A stretch of 64,000 nt of DNA from positions 1 to 64,000 of the forward strand of contig NZ_JACJRU010000027.1 of NCBI RefSeq assembly GCF_014697425.1. Reading direction: 5' to 3'. Position 1 is the stretch's first letter. Every line of letters begins with the position of its first letter. The notes beneath the pieces were generated by a model. The model saw only the letters and a program-made list of their open reading frames with translations. It did not search any database and was not told the DNA's origin. Shown here in pieces: positions 1 through 6,530 of the stretch. Source of the DNA: Nostoc sp. FACHB-110. Lineage in GTDB: Bacteria; Cyanobacteriota; Cyanobacteriia; Cyanobacteriales; Nostocaceae. Both the position numbers and the translations under genes were made by a program.

Positions 1-75
1 GAGATTTTACCGCAGACCCATGAAACATTTGTGCAAGTTGCAATGATTCGGTTAATGCTGAGAAGACTGGCTTAA
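1..75 (+). CDS. IS transposase, C-terminal end only
   Basis: Frame 1 is open from the window edge to the TAA at 73-75 and ends in QVAMIRLMLRRLA, a C-terminal ending typical of IS4/IS5-superfamily DDE transposases. Only about 24 residues are visible, so catalytic residues cannot be checked and the IS family is a judgement from this tail alone. It runs into the 3' side of a truncated epimerase gene on the opposite strand, which fits an IS inserted there. Confidence 0.6.
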   Translation, partial: EILPQTHETFVQVAMIRLMLRRLA

Positions 76-130
76 TTGATTCGTTTAATACTTTCCAAAC
101 ATCCTCTCAGGGTTATGGCTTTATAGTCGG
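1..130 (+). mobile_element. right end of an insertion sequence (partial)
   Basis: The transposase tail stops at 75, and the next 40-55 bp should hold the right terminal inverted repeat. The stretch around 90-108 (ACTTTCCAAACATCCTCTC) is a plausible IS end. Homology of the opposite-strand epimerase stops at about 125-135, just after its residues DEDTTIDPT. The exact boundary and target duplication cannot be set because the left end lies outside the window. Confidence 0.5.
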
Positions 131-518
131 TTGGGTCAATGGTTGTATCTTCATCGACTGTAGCACCATTGCGATCGCCATATACAGAATAACTACCTGT
201 ATAAATAATTTGTTTAAGATTAGTTAAGGACGGTAAAATTGATACTAAAGTCTTAGCTGTTTCTAGATAAGTTTCTTCATATAAATCTGCGCCTTTTGCA
301 CCCACACTCAACAGCACAATATCTTGATGTTGTAAAACTGATTTGAGTGTTGCTGCATCATTACCTTGAACAACTACAACTTTTTGCGCTACAGCTTGCA
401 GTGTCGGGATGCGTTCTGGTGTGGTGGTAGTAGCAGTGACAACAAAAGTCATTTTTTGCTGCCAATACTGAGCAGCAGCATAACCAACATAACCACAACC
501 AATGATGGCAATATTCAT
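72..518 (-). pseudogene. NAD-dependent epimerase/SDR-type protein, truncated by IS insertion
   Basis: The N-terminus is a clear Rossmann fold: MNIAIIGCGYVGYAAA carries the GxGxxG dinucleotide-binding loop, and IIYTGSYSVYG near residue 110 is the YTGS-x-YG segment of extended SDR epimerases. Family members are about 270-300 residues, but this frame stops after 148. The last 15-20 residues look like read-through into the adjacent insertion sequence rather than epimerase sequence. The substrate-binding C-terminal half is therefore missing, and the remnant is unlikely to be a working enzyme. The start (ATG at 516-518) looks intact. Confidence 0.65.
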
Positions 519-739
519 CGAGATTTTAAAGTCAGAAGTCCAAAGTTAATATAACAGGGAATGGGAAGTGAGTGAGTTAGGACTTACGCACAAAGATTAT
601 CTGTGGAGATTGGGTGTAAGGATTTTGAATCAGTACACCCCTATACTCCTGAACCCCTACACCCACCCGACACCCCAGCCCCCTTGCACCCCTGCGGCCT
701 TCATGATAAGTCTTTAACCGGAAACGATATAAATCTTAA

Positions 740-1450
740 TTAACCATGAGTATGGCCATCTGGCATAATTGCGCCAGTTAAGTTAGCACCGATTAATTTT
801 ACTAGCAAGCGATCGCCAGAACGCATTCTTGCCCCTGTTAAGTCCGCGCCTCGTAAGTCAGCACCGCTAAAATCTGCGCCAATTAAGTTAGCATTGCGTA
901 GATTTGCTTCTCTGAGGTCTGCTAAAAGTAAGTTAGCCCTAAATAAATTTGCCTCAGATAAATTCGCGCCTCGGAGAATAACTTTGTGCATAAAAGTATC
1001 ACTGAGGTCAGCACCAGTTAAATTGGCATAACTTAAGTTGCGTCCGGATAAATCTTTATTGCTCAAATTTGCTCGGCTAAAATCTTTACCGCTTAAATCT
1101 GAATTTGCCTTTGGTGGCGGCGAAGTGGGCTGCGGTGGAGATGGTTTTTTTGGTTGAGGTGGCTGGTAAAAGTGCGAGTCAGGGTGAGGGTGTGAATGGC
1201 TATGAGAGTGTGAATGGCTATGAGAATGTGAGTGGCCATTGTGCTTACCATTTAACGAACGCAACTTTTCTCGCGCTTCGTTAATTGCTTTGAGCTTTTC
1301 TTGAGCTTTTTGTTGTAAGCGGATATTATCTTTGGGAAGGCGATCGGGATGCCACACAAAGACCAAATCTTTGTAAGCTTGGTTCACTTCTTCCAGTGTT
1401 GCACCAGGCTCTAATTCCAAAATTCGATAATACCGCTCTATTTCATTCAT
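740..1450 (-). CDS. J-domain protein with His-rich linker and pentapeptide repeats
   Basis: The start is taken at MNEIERYYRILEL (1448-1450), because the upstream in-frame ATG adds residues unlike a J domain. Residues 1-70 form a DnaJ-type J domain with the DnaK-stimulating HPD at 34-36. Next come a run of alternating His-Ser (about residues 85-105), a Pro/Lys-rich spacer, and about 100 residues of pentapeptide repeats of the A(D/N)Lxx type, which fold into a right-handed beta helix. The J domain should recruit DnaK, and the repeat part probably binds a partner. The His-Ser run is encoded by a short repeated DNA unit at about 1190-1235. There is no zinc-finger domain, so this is not classical DnaJ. 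The precise partner is unknown. Confidence 0.8.
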   Translation of the reverse strand: MNEIERYYRILELEPGATLEEVNQAYKDLVFVWHPDRLPKDNIRLQQKAQEKLKAINEAREKLRSLNGKHNGHSHSHSHSHSHSHSHPHPDSHFYQPPQPKKPSPPQPTSPPPKANSDLSGKDFSRANLSNKDLSGRNLSYANLTGADLSDTFMHKVILRGANLSEANLFRANLLLADLREANLRNANLIGADFSGADLRGADLTGARMRSGDRLLVKLIGANLTGAIMPDGHTHG

Positions 1451-1700
1451 AGAAGGTTTGCAAAAGTTAAAATTCAACAAAAAAATAAGGAGTAGGGATT
1501 AGGGAGTAAACAATAGGAAAATCCTCAAAAATCATTATTAAATTGAGGATAGTTGAAGCGTTGCCCCTTGTCTTCTGATTTTAGGCTGTAAGAGGATAGG
1601 GCTGTAAGGTGTAGGTAATCATCCAATTTTTCTGGATTCTAAAGGTTGTAATCACTCTTGAGTGAGAAATTTAATCTTTACCTTGGCTTTCTCCTCTTAA
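1451..1700. other. intergenic, nothing recognised
   Basis: AT-rich spacer between two minus-strand genes. No hairpin with a T-run, RNA gene or repeat was recognised. Confidence 0.4.
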
Positions 1701-2195
1701 CTATCTTCCCACTTCTCCATTTCGCCATCTATTTAATGCTCTAAGATAAGCTGCAACAGGAATTTGATAAACCTCAACAATAATCCACAAAATAATAGAT
1801 AAATGTGACAAAAAAGTTAGTATCGTCCAAATGTATGGTATCCAGGTGAGGGGAGAATGAAGGGTTGGCGGAAAATAAAAAGCAACAATACCAATTAAAG
1901 TAGTAGGAAAAAGGATAAAAGCGATCGCTGCAACTCCATAACCCCAGCCTAATTCCACACCTTCTAATTGGGCTTCTGTCCAACTAAAGCCATTCCAACG
2001 CCAAACTAGAGGCGGTTGACGCGAGGGCATTTTAATCTGCTGTTGTTCGATGTTAACTGTAAAAATCTCTTGGCAAAAATCACAAGCCATCGTTTCCATC
2101 AATGGCATATGATAAATCTTACCTACTCGACAGACTGGGCAAGGGTAAACTCCGTGATAGTCAAAAGGCTTGTTGAAGATTTTAGAACTGGGCAT
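1701..2195 (-). CDS. zinc-ribbon membrane protein of unknown function
   Basis: The start is placed at the ATG read from 2195 (MPSSKIFNKPFDYHGVYPC). The reading frame continues upstream, but those residues are Cys/Ser/Lys-rich, without domain character, and would overlap the promoter region of the divergent aromatic leader. The protein has a CPVC...CDFC zinc ribbon (residues about 19-47), a short soluble stretch with a VWRWNGFSWTEAQ motif, and two or three hydrophobic helices in the C-terminal half (VAAIAFILFPTTLIGIVAF; YIWTILTFL onward). I recognise it only as a conserved cyanobacterial type of small membrane protein and assign no reaction. Confidence 0.65.
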   Translation of the reverse strand: MPSSKIFNKPFDYHGVYPCPVCRVGKIYHMPLMETMACDFCQEIFTVNIEQQQIKMPSRQPPLVWRWNGFSWTEAQLEGVELGWGYGVAAIAFILFPTTLIGIVAFYFPPTLHSPLTWIPYIWTILTFLSHLSIILWIIVEVYQIPVAAYLRALNRWRNGEVGR

Positions 2196-2467
2196 AATAA
2201 AACTGAATTTTGAGCAAAAGTGTATCTTGTTTGTGCAGAATTGGTTAACCAAGCTTGTAAAGGTATGAAGGGAACTACTGCACCTCTTAACGCCCTTACG
2301 CCCATTTTTCAGTAACCAACAGCAACAAATCTCCATTCCCAGAGTTGTAATGAGTCTATCGCTTTTTTGAGTCTTGTGGTGTATGAAGGACTTGACGCTA
2401 GCTATTGCTTTTGTTATGTTGTGCTTAACAAAGGCATACATTAGTTTTTTATCTTAACGAAGCATAA

Positions 2468-2524
2468 ATGTTCAGCAGCAATTACTACTTTTATTTTTGG
2501 CGTAAGGCGGTTCACCGGGAGTGA
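2468..2524 (+). CDS. aromatic leader peptide 1 (18 aa)
   Basis: The reading frame from ATG 2468 to TGA 2522-2524 encodes MFSSNYYFYFWRKAVHRE. Six consecutive codons (2483-2500) specify Tyr-Tyr-Phe-Tyr-Phe-Trp, which is far outside normal composition and matches the three end products of the pathway begun by the downstream enzyme. The last codons overlap the 5' strand of an antiterminator (2507-2515), so ribosome position decides RNA folding. No strong Shine-Dalgarno is visible, only a weak AACGAAG 6-10 nt upstream. The peptide itself probably has no function. This is the classic layout of a transcription attenuator and was read directly from the sequence. Confidence 0.85.
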   Translation: MFSSNYYFYFWRKAVHRE

Positions 2525-2589
2525 GTCAAGTTTCCTAATGGAGACCGCCCAGTGAACCGCAGAAGCCCACTCTGCGGTTTTTGTTTTTT
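2507..2589 (+). promoter_or_regulatory. attenuator 1: antiterminator versus terminator
   Basis: GCGGTTCAC (2507-2515, inside leader 1) is a perfect complement of GTGAACCGC (2552-2560). The alternative hairpin AACCGCAGA (2555-2563) with TCTGCGGTT (2571-2579), loop of 7 nt, is followed by a T-run to 2589 and is a Rho-independent terminator. The two structures share 2555-2560 and are mutually exclusive. A ribosome stalled on the Tyr/Phe codons leaves 2507-2515 free, so the antiterminator forms and transcription continues. A ribosome reaching the stop codon covers it, so the terminator forms. A third pairing, GGCGGT (2506-2511) with ACCGCC (2544-2549), is also possible. Confidence 0.85.
2555..2589 (+). 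terminator. terminator of attenuator 1
   Basis: A perfect 9-bp stem (2555-2563 with 2571-2579) with loop AGCCCAC is followed by TTTTGTTTTTT. It lies between the two leader peptides. Confidence 0.85.
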
Positions 2590-2602
2590 AGGAGTATTGA
2601 GC

Positions 2603-2668
2603 ATGATTACTTATTTACAAAACTGGTTTTACGGCTTTTACTTTTGGCCCAGATCAAATTCCGGGTAA
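2603..2668 (+). CDS. aromatic leader peptide 2 (21 aa)
   Basis: ATG 2603 is preceded by a good Shine-Dalgarno AGGAG at 2590-2594 (8 nt spacing), and the frame ends at TAA 2666-2668. The core NWFYGFYFW holds seven aromatic codons out of eight (2624-2647), plus a Tyr at codon 4. In total there are 2 Trp, 3 Phe and 3 Tyr in 21 codons. As in leader 1, the final codons (AAT TCC GGG) form the 5' strand of an antiterminator. It starts 13 nt after the T-run of the first terminator, so RNA that escapes attenuator 1 meets a second, independently translated sensor. Confidence 0.88.
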   Translation: MITYLQNWFYGFYFWPRSNSG

Positions 2669-2728
2669 ATAGCGTCATGCCAATTAGTCAGAACGCGCCC
2701 GGAACTTAAAGTTTCCGGGCTTTTTTTT
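2659..2728 (+). promoter_or_regulatory. attenuator 2: antiterminator versus terminator
   Basis: TTCCGGG (2659-2665, last codons of leader 2) pairs with CCCGGAA (2698-2704). The competing hairpin GCCCGGAA (2697-2704) with TTCCGGGC (2713-2720) is followed by eight T residues (2721-2728). The pairings exclude each other, with the same logic as attenuator 1. The nucleotide sequences of the two attenuators are unrelated, so the second is not a recent copy of the first. Confidence 0.85.
2697..2728 (+). terminator. terminator of attenuator 2
   Basis: An 8-bp GC-rich stem (2697-2704 with 2713-2720) with an 8-nt loop and eight T residues, ending 36 nt before the DAHP synthase start. Confidence 0.88.
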
Positions 2729-2764
2729 CAAACTTCCAACTTCATACTTTCGGAGAATCAAACC

Positions 2765-3637
2765 ATGATTAACGCTAAACTTGCCGCCCAATCTCATCCT
2801 GACCACCAAACAATTGTTAAACTTTCGGAAACAGTCGCCTTCGGTGGCGAAGAATTAGTGATTATTGGCGGCCCTTGTACAGTAGAAAGCTTAGAACAAA
2901 TGGAAACAGTTGCTCAAAAATTAGCAGCTGCACCTGTAAAAGCCTTACGCGGTGGCGTTTATAAACCCCGCACCTCACCTTACGCTTTCCAGGGAATGGC
3001 CGAAGCCGGATTAGAAGTTTTAGCTAGAGTGCGATCGCTCTACAATATTCCTGTAGTCACTGAAGTCATGTCCATCTCTCAAATTGAAACTGTTGCCGCC
3101 CATGCGGATATGCTGCAAGTTGGTAGCCGCAATATGCAAAACTTCGACTTGCTCAAAGCTTTAGGACAAGCTAATAAACCAATCTTGCTCAAACGTGGTT
3201 TAGCTGCCACCATTGAAGAATTCGTCATGGCTGCTGAATACATTCTTAGTCACGGTAATCCTAACGTAGTGCTGTGCGAAAGAGGTATCCGCAGCTTTGA
3301 TAATTACACCCGCAACGTCTTAGACTTAGGCGCAGTTGCAGCCCTCAAGCAAATCACGCATTTACCTGTGCTTGTAGATCCTTCTCATGCCGTCGGTAAA
3401 CGCGAACTAGTAGCACCTGTCGCCAAAGCGGCTGTCGCTTGTGGTGCAGATGGCTTAATTATTGAGTGTCACCCAGAACCCGAAAAATCCGTTTCTGATG
3501 CCCGTCAAGCATTATCTTTAGAAGATATGGTGAACTTAGTAGAAACTTTAAAGCCTGTAGCCGCAGCAGTAGGACGAAAAATATCAGATACAACAGGGGT
3601 GGGTGTAGAACCTGCCCCTATTTGTTACGCAGCTTAA
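2765..3637 (+). CDS. aroF: 3-deoxy-7-phosphoheptulonate (DAHP) synthase, type I-beta
   Basis: Catalyses condensation of phosphoenolpyruvate and erythrose 4-phosphate to DAHP, the first step of the shikimate pathway to Phe, Tyr and Trp. The barrel starts at once: VIIGGPCTVES (residues 32-42), RGGVYKPRTSPY (62-73), VGSRNMQNFDLLK, KRG, CERGIRSF, LPVLVDPSHAVGKR and the metal-binding ECHPEPEKS near the end. Only about 30 residues precede the GGPC motif, so the ferredoxin-like or chorismate-mutase regulatory domains of feedback-inhibited family members are absent. GGAGAA at 2752-2757 is the ribosome site for ATG 2765. Expression is predicted to be set by the tandem attenuators immediately upstream. 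The symbol could equally be aroA/aroG by other naming customs. Confidence 0.93.
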   Translation: MINAKLAAQSHPDHQTIVKLSETVAFGGEELVIIGGPCTVESLEQMETVAQKLAAAPVKALRGGVYKPRTSPYAFQGMAEAGLEVLARVRSLYNIPVVTEVMSISQIETVAAHADMLQVGSRNMQNFDLLKALGQANKPILLKRGLAATIEEFVMAAEYILSHGNPNVVLCERGIRSFDNYTRNVLDLGAVAALKQITHLPVLVDPSHAVGKRELVAPVAKAAVACGADGLIIECHPEPEKSVSDARQALSLEDMVNLVETLKPVAAAVGRKISDTTGVGVEPAPICYAA

Positions 3638-3776
3638 ATTTAAACGCACCACAGAAAACGCAGAGAACACGGAGAAATTATTCTCTTTGCGCCTCTGCGT
3701 GAAACAAAACTCATCTTGAAATCAATGCTAAATTAAGGCTGGACTGAGAGAAAATCCGTTTTACGAAGAAGTCCCA

Positions 3777-4340
3777 ATGGTACAGACTCCATCTAAACCC
3801 ATAACTTTAGAAGAATTCCTCAAACTACCAGAAACTAAACCAAGCTTAGAATACATTGATGGTCAAATTATCCAAAAACCTATGCCACAGGGTAAACATA
3901 GTGCAATTCAAGGAGAATTTGTCCCTGTTATCAATGCTATAGTCAAGCCGAAACGCATCGCTCGCGCTTTTCCTGAGTTACGGTGTACATTTGGTGGTCG
4001 TTCAACTGTACCAGACATTGCAGTTTTTACTTGGGAGCGAATTCCCCGTGATGAGAATGGGGAAGTAGCTAATACTTTTCATCTTGCGCCAGACTGGACA
4101 ATTGAAATTTTGTCACCTGATCAAAATCAAACAAAAGTTACAAAAAATATTCTTCATTGCTTAAAGCATGGTACTCAAATGGGTTGGTTAATTGACCCTG
4201 ATGAGCAAACAGTGTTTGTTTATCAACCCAAGCAAGAAACCACAGTATTTGATGAGCCAGACGCACTTATACCTACACCATCTTTTGTCAGTGAACTTCA
4301 GCTGAGTGTAAGAGATTTGTTTGCTTGGTTATTAGAGTAA
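3777..4340 (+). CDS. Uma2 family (DUF820) putative PD-(D/E)XK nuclease
   Basis: A 187-residue protein with the Uma2 pattern: N-terminal ITLEEFLKLPETKPSLEYIDGQI, a central VPDIAVFTWERIP with the metal-binding Asp, and WTIEILSPDQNQTKVTKNI in which the E-x-LSP motif supplies the second acidic residue and K the catalytic base. Uma2 proteins are highly amplified in cyanobacteria; the fold predicts nuclease activity but the biological role is unknown. It is alone on its strand, with repeats on both sides. Two further Uma2 genes lie at 4968-5534 and 23111-23887. Confidence 0.85.
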   Translation: MVQTPSKPITLEEFLKLPETKPSLEYIDGQIIQKPMPQGKHSAIQGEFVPVINAIVKPKRIARAFPELRCTFGGRSTVPDIAVFTWERIPRDENGEVANTFHLAPDWTIEILSPDQNQTKVTKNILHCLKHGTQMGWLIDPDEQTVFVYQPKQETTVFDEPDALIPTPSFVSELQLSVRDLFAWLLE

Positions 4341-4347
4341 CAGTGTT

Positions 4348-4359
4348 AGGGCTTACGCA
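4348..4359 (+). repeat. solo MITE end motif
   Basis: AGGGCTTACGCA differs by one base from the terminal repeat AGGACTTACGCA of the complete small element at 4662-4752. A second solo copy, an exact match, is at 579-590. Confidence 0.5.
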
Positions 4360-4395
4360 ATAAAATTTTTCAGTTTTCATGCCTCAAAATATTCT

Positions 4396-4510
4396 GTCGT
4401 CAGGACAAAAACTTGTGTCGTTAGGACACAAACTTCTGTCGTTAGCACACAAACTTTTGTTGTAAGAACACAAACTTCTGTCGTTAGGACAAAAACTTCT
4501 GTCGTTACGA
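4396..4510 (+). repeat. 21-bp tandem repeat, about five units
   Basis: Units of the form GTCGTTAGGACACAAACTTCT repeat with a 21-nt period and a few substitutions per unit, and the last unit merges into the flank of the duplicated MITE (GTCGTTACGAATGAAT). The period is a multiple of three, so the minus strand stays open and reads as a DRSLCxN repeat. There are no spacers, so this is not CRISPR. Confidence 0.85.
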
Positions 4511-4522
4511 ATGAATATAAAA

Positions 4523-4640
4523 CAATACAGTTCAGGCAACAACTTAGACTGGTGTAGGTTGGGTGGAGGAACGGAACCCAACATTTTCATAGCTTTGTTG
4601 GGTTACGCTATCGCTACACCCAACCTACTATTCTCTTAAC
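4523..4640 (+). repeat. hairpin MITE, family 1, copy A
   Basis: The element begins CAATACAGTTCAGG and ends CTCTTAAC. It contains a long hairpin: GTAGGTTGGGTG (4554-4565) pairs perfectly with CACCCAACCTAC (4617-4628), and internal GGAACCCAAC pairs with GTTGGGTTAC. It is almost identical to copy B (4765-4887) and clearly homologous to copy C (10014-10149). Confidence 0.8.
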
Positions 4641-4660
4641 TTCTGTCGTTACGAATGAAT

Positions 4661-4752
4661 CAGGACTTACGCACAAGCTACGGAAAATCGAACCACAGAG
4701 GCGCAGAGTTCACGGAGAAATGAGAGTTTGAGAGATATTTTGCGTAAGTCCT
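4661..4752. mobile_element. nested MITE with 12-bp perfect terminal inverted repeats
   Basis: AGGACTTACGCA (4662-4673) and TGCGTAAGTCCT (4741-4752) are perfect inverted repeats around about 70 bp that resemble the cyanobacterial 'accacagaggcgcagag' spacer sequence. ATGAAT occurs on both sides (4655-4660 and 4753-4758). The uninterrupted sequence GAATGAATATAAAAC is present at 4510-4524 and again at 4900-4914, so the pre-insertion site is known and the ATGAAT repeat is a target duplication. Confidence 0.85.
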
Positions 4753-4764
4753 ATGAATATAAAA

Positions 4765-4887
4765 CAATACAGTTCAGTTCAGGCAACAACTTAGACTGGT
4801 GTAGGTTGGGTGGAGGAACGGAACCCAACATTTTCATAGCTTTGTTGGGTTACGCTATCGCTACACCCAACCTACTATTCTCTTAAC
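4765..4887 (+). repeat. hairpin MITE, family 1, copy B
   Basis: Same element as copy A with a slightly longer left end (CAGTTCAGTTCAGG). Both copies are followed by the same TTCTGTCGTTACGAATGAATA segment, so A and B arose by tandem duplication of element plus flank. The nested MITE later inserted at the junction. Confidence 0.8.
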
Positions 4888-4967
4888 TTCTGTCGTTACG
4901 AATGAATATAAAATACTGTCTTTATTGATCAGTGCGATCGCCTAACAGCAAATTTTTCCAGTAAACT

Positions 4968-5534
4968 TCAAAATACAACGCCGCGATAAATTTCCGCCAT
5001 TGGTAAATCAACCCCGATTGACTGTAAAGAAATAGAACCCTCTAAACCTTTAAAATCACTCAGCAACCACCCTTGAGTTTGCTTAGTATAGCGTTCAACA
5101 AAAGGTTCATCTTGTTCTACTAGTAAATATTCGCTAAAACTGGGAATAGAACGATACATGCGAAATTTATGTTGTCGGTCATAATCTTCGGTGGTAGGCG
5201 ATAAGACTTCAACAATTACTGTAGGATTTAATACCTCGTCTAACCGTTCTGCATTTAATTGTGGTTCGCCGTCAAAAACCATTACATCTGGATACACACC
5301 CCGCCGATATTCAGGAATCCACAGACGCAAATCGCTGTTAATTGGCTCAAATTGAGTATCGCGCAGCAAAAACTTGAAAAAGGCAAAAATATTGCCACTT
5401 ATACGGCTGTGTTTGAGCGTTCCTCCGGGCATTGGCACAATTTCTCCATCTCGGTATTCGCTGCGTCCTTCCGCTTTTTCTTCAATGGCGCGATATTCAT
5501 CTAAAGTGTAGCGGTGCTTAATTGTCGATACCAT
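4968..5534 (-). CDS. Uma2 family (DUF820) putative nuclease
   Basis: A 188-residue protein with YTLDEYRAIEEKAEGRSEYRDGEIVPM at the N-terminus, YPDVMVFDGEP (metal-binding Asp) in the middle, and NPTVIVEVLSPTTEDYDRQHKF (E-x-LSP and downstream basic residues), which is the full PD-(D/E)XK pattern of the family. It diverges clearly in sequence from the neighbour at 3777-4340, so the two are not a recent tandem duplication. It is isolated between repeats and a metal transporter operon. The function in the cell is not known. Confidence 0.85.
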   Translation of the reverse strand: MVSTIKHRYTLDEYRAIEEKAEGRSEYRDGEIVPMPGGTLKHSRISGNIFAFFKFLLRDTQFEPINSDLRLWIPEYRRGVYPDVMVFDGEPQLNAERLDEVLNPTVIVEVLSPTTEDYDRQHKFRMYRSIPSFSEYLLVEQDEPFVERYTKQTQGWLLSDFKGLEGSISLQSIGVDLPMAEIYRGVVF

Positions 5535-5633
5535 AGTTTGTTAGCGATCGCCTTGGCTCTAGAATCCCAAAACTATTTTGTCATAGAAAATTTCACTCTG
5601 GACATCTCTAAATATTTGTCCAAATTTATCAAT

Positions 5634-6494
5634 TTAATCACCACTTTTATATTGATGATTAATATTGGGAATCAAAACTCCATGTTTAGGACTAAAGAGT
5701 AAAGCCAAAATAAATAATGCAGAAACTACCAAAACAATTGCCGGGCCAGAAGGCAAATTATAAAAGTAGCTCAGATACATTCCGCTAATACTGGAAAATA
5801 CGCCAATAACTGCACCTACAATCATGACTTCGTGTAAGCGTTTTACTAATAAATAAGCTGTCGCACCTGGTGTAATTAATAGTGATAATACTAAAATCAC
5901 ACCGACGGCTTTCATACTAGCGACAATTGTTAAAGCAATTAGTAGCATTAATCCAAAGTTAAGGCGATTGACTGGTAAACCCGCAGCTTGCGCGCCTAAA
6001 GGGTCGAATGTATAAAATAAAAGTTCTTTGTAAATTAAAATCACAACTACTAAAACAATTGCGGCAATGATGGCTGTATCTCGCACTTCTTCAACAGTTA
6101 CACCAAGAATATTGCCGAACAAAAAATGATTTAAGTCGATTTTGTTATCTTTTTGAACAACTGTAATTAAGGTGATACCTAAAGCGAAAAATGCAGAAAA
6201 AACTATGCCCATTGCGGCATCTTCTTTAATCGGCGATCGCGTCCTAATCCAAGCGATCGCCATTGTACTCACAACCCCGGCGATAAATGCACCAACAAAT
6301 ATATTTGCGCCGATCATAAAAGCGATGGCGAGTCCTGGTAAAACAGAATGACTAATAGCATCACCAAGCAGTGCTAGCCGTTGCACCATTAAGTAGCTGC
6401 CTACAACGGCACACAACAAACCAACTAAAATTGCAATCACAAGCGATCGCTGCATAAAGCCATATTGTAATGGCTCGATTAGTGCTTCTAGCAT
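5634..6494 (-). CDS. mntB: metal (Mn/Zn-type) ABC transporter permease
   Basis: A 286-residue ABC-3 family permease with about eight hydrophobic helices, beginning MLEALIEPLQYGFMQRSLVIAILVG. It contains GDAISHSVLPGLAIAF (the conserved ISHSVLPG motif facing the ATPase) and the conserved SLLITPGATAYLL segment. It is the third component of the importer with the ATPase at 6531-7358 (37 bp upstream) and the binding protein at 7448. Manganese rather than zinc is favoured by the ligand set of the binding protein; the symbol rests on that inference. Confidence 0.85.
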   Translation of the reverse strand: MLEALIEPLQYGFMQRSLVIAILVGLLCAVVGSYLMVQRLALLGDAISHSVLPGLAIAFMIGANIFVGAFIAGVVSTMAIAWIRTRSPIKEDAAMGIVFSAFFALGITLITVVQKDNKIDLNHFLFGNILGVTVEEVRDTAIIAAIVLVVVILIYKELLFYTFDPLGAQAAGLPVNRLNFGLMLLIALTIVASMKAVGVILVLSLLITPGATAYLLVKRLHEVMIVGAVIGVFSSISGMYLSYFYNLPSGPAIVLVVSALFILALLFSPKHGVLIPNINHQYKSGD

Positions 6495-6530
6495 AGATTA
6501 TTTAACGAACCACAGAGAACACAGAGAGTT

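Noticed and set aside
4396..4510. Possible CRISPR array
   Set aside because: Units are contiguous with no spacers and vary internally; no cas genes in the window.
4384..4590. 68-residue minus-strand frame with DRSLCxN repeats
   Set aside because: It is the translation of the 21-bp tandem array and MITE flank; the frame stays open only because 21 is divisible by three.
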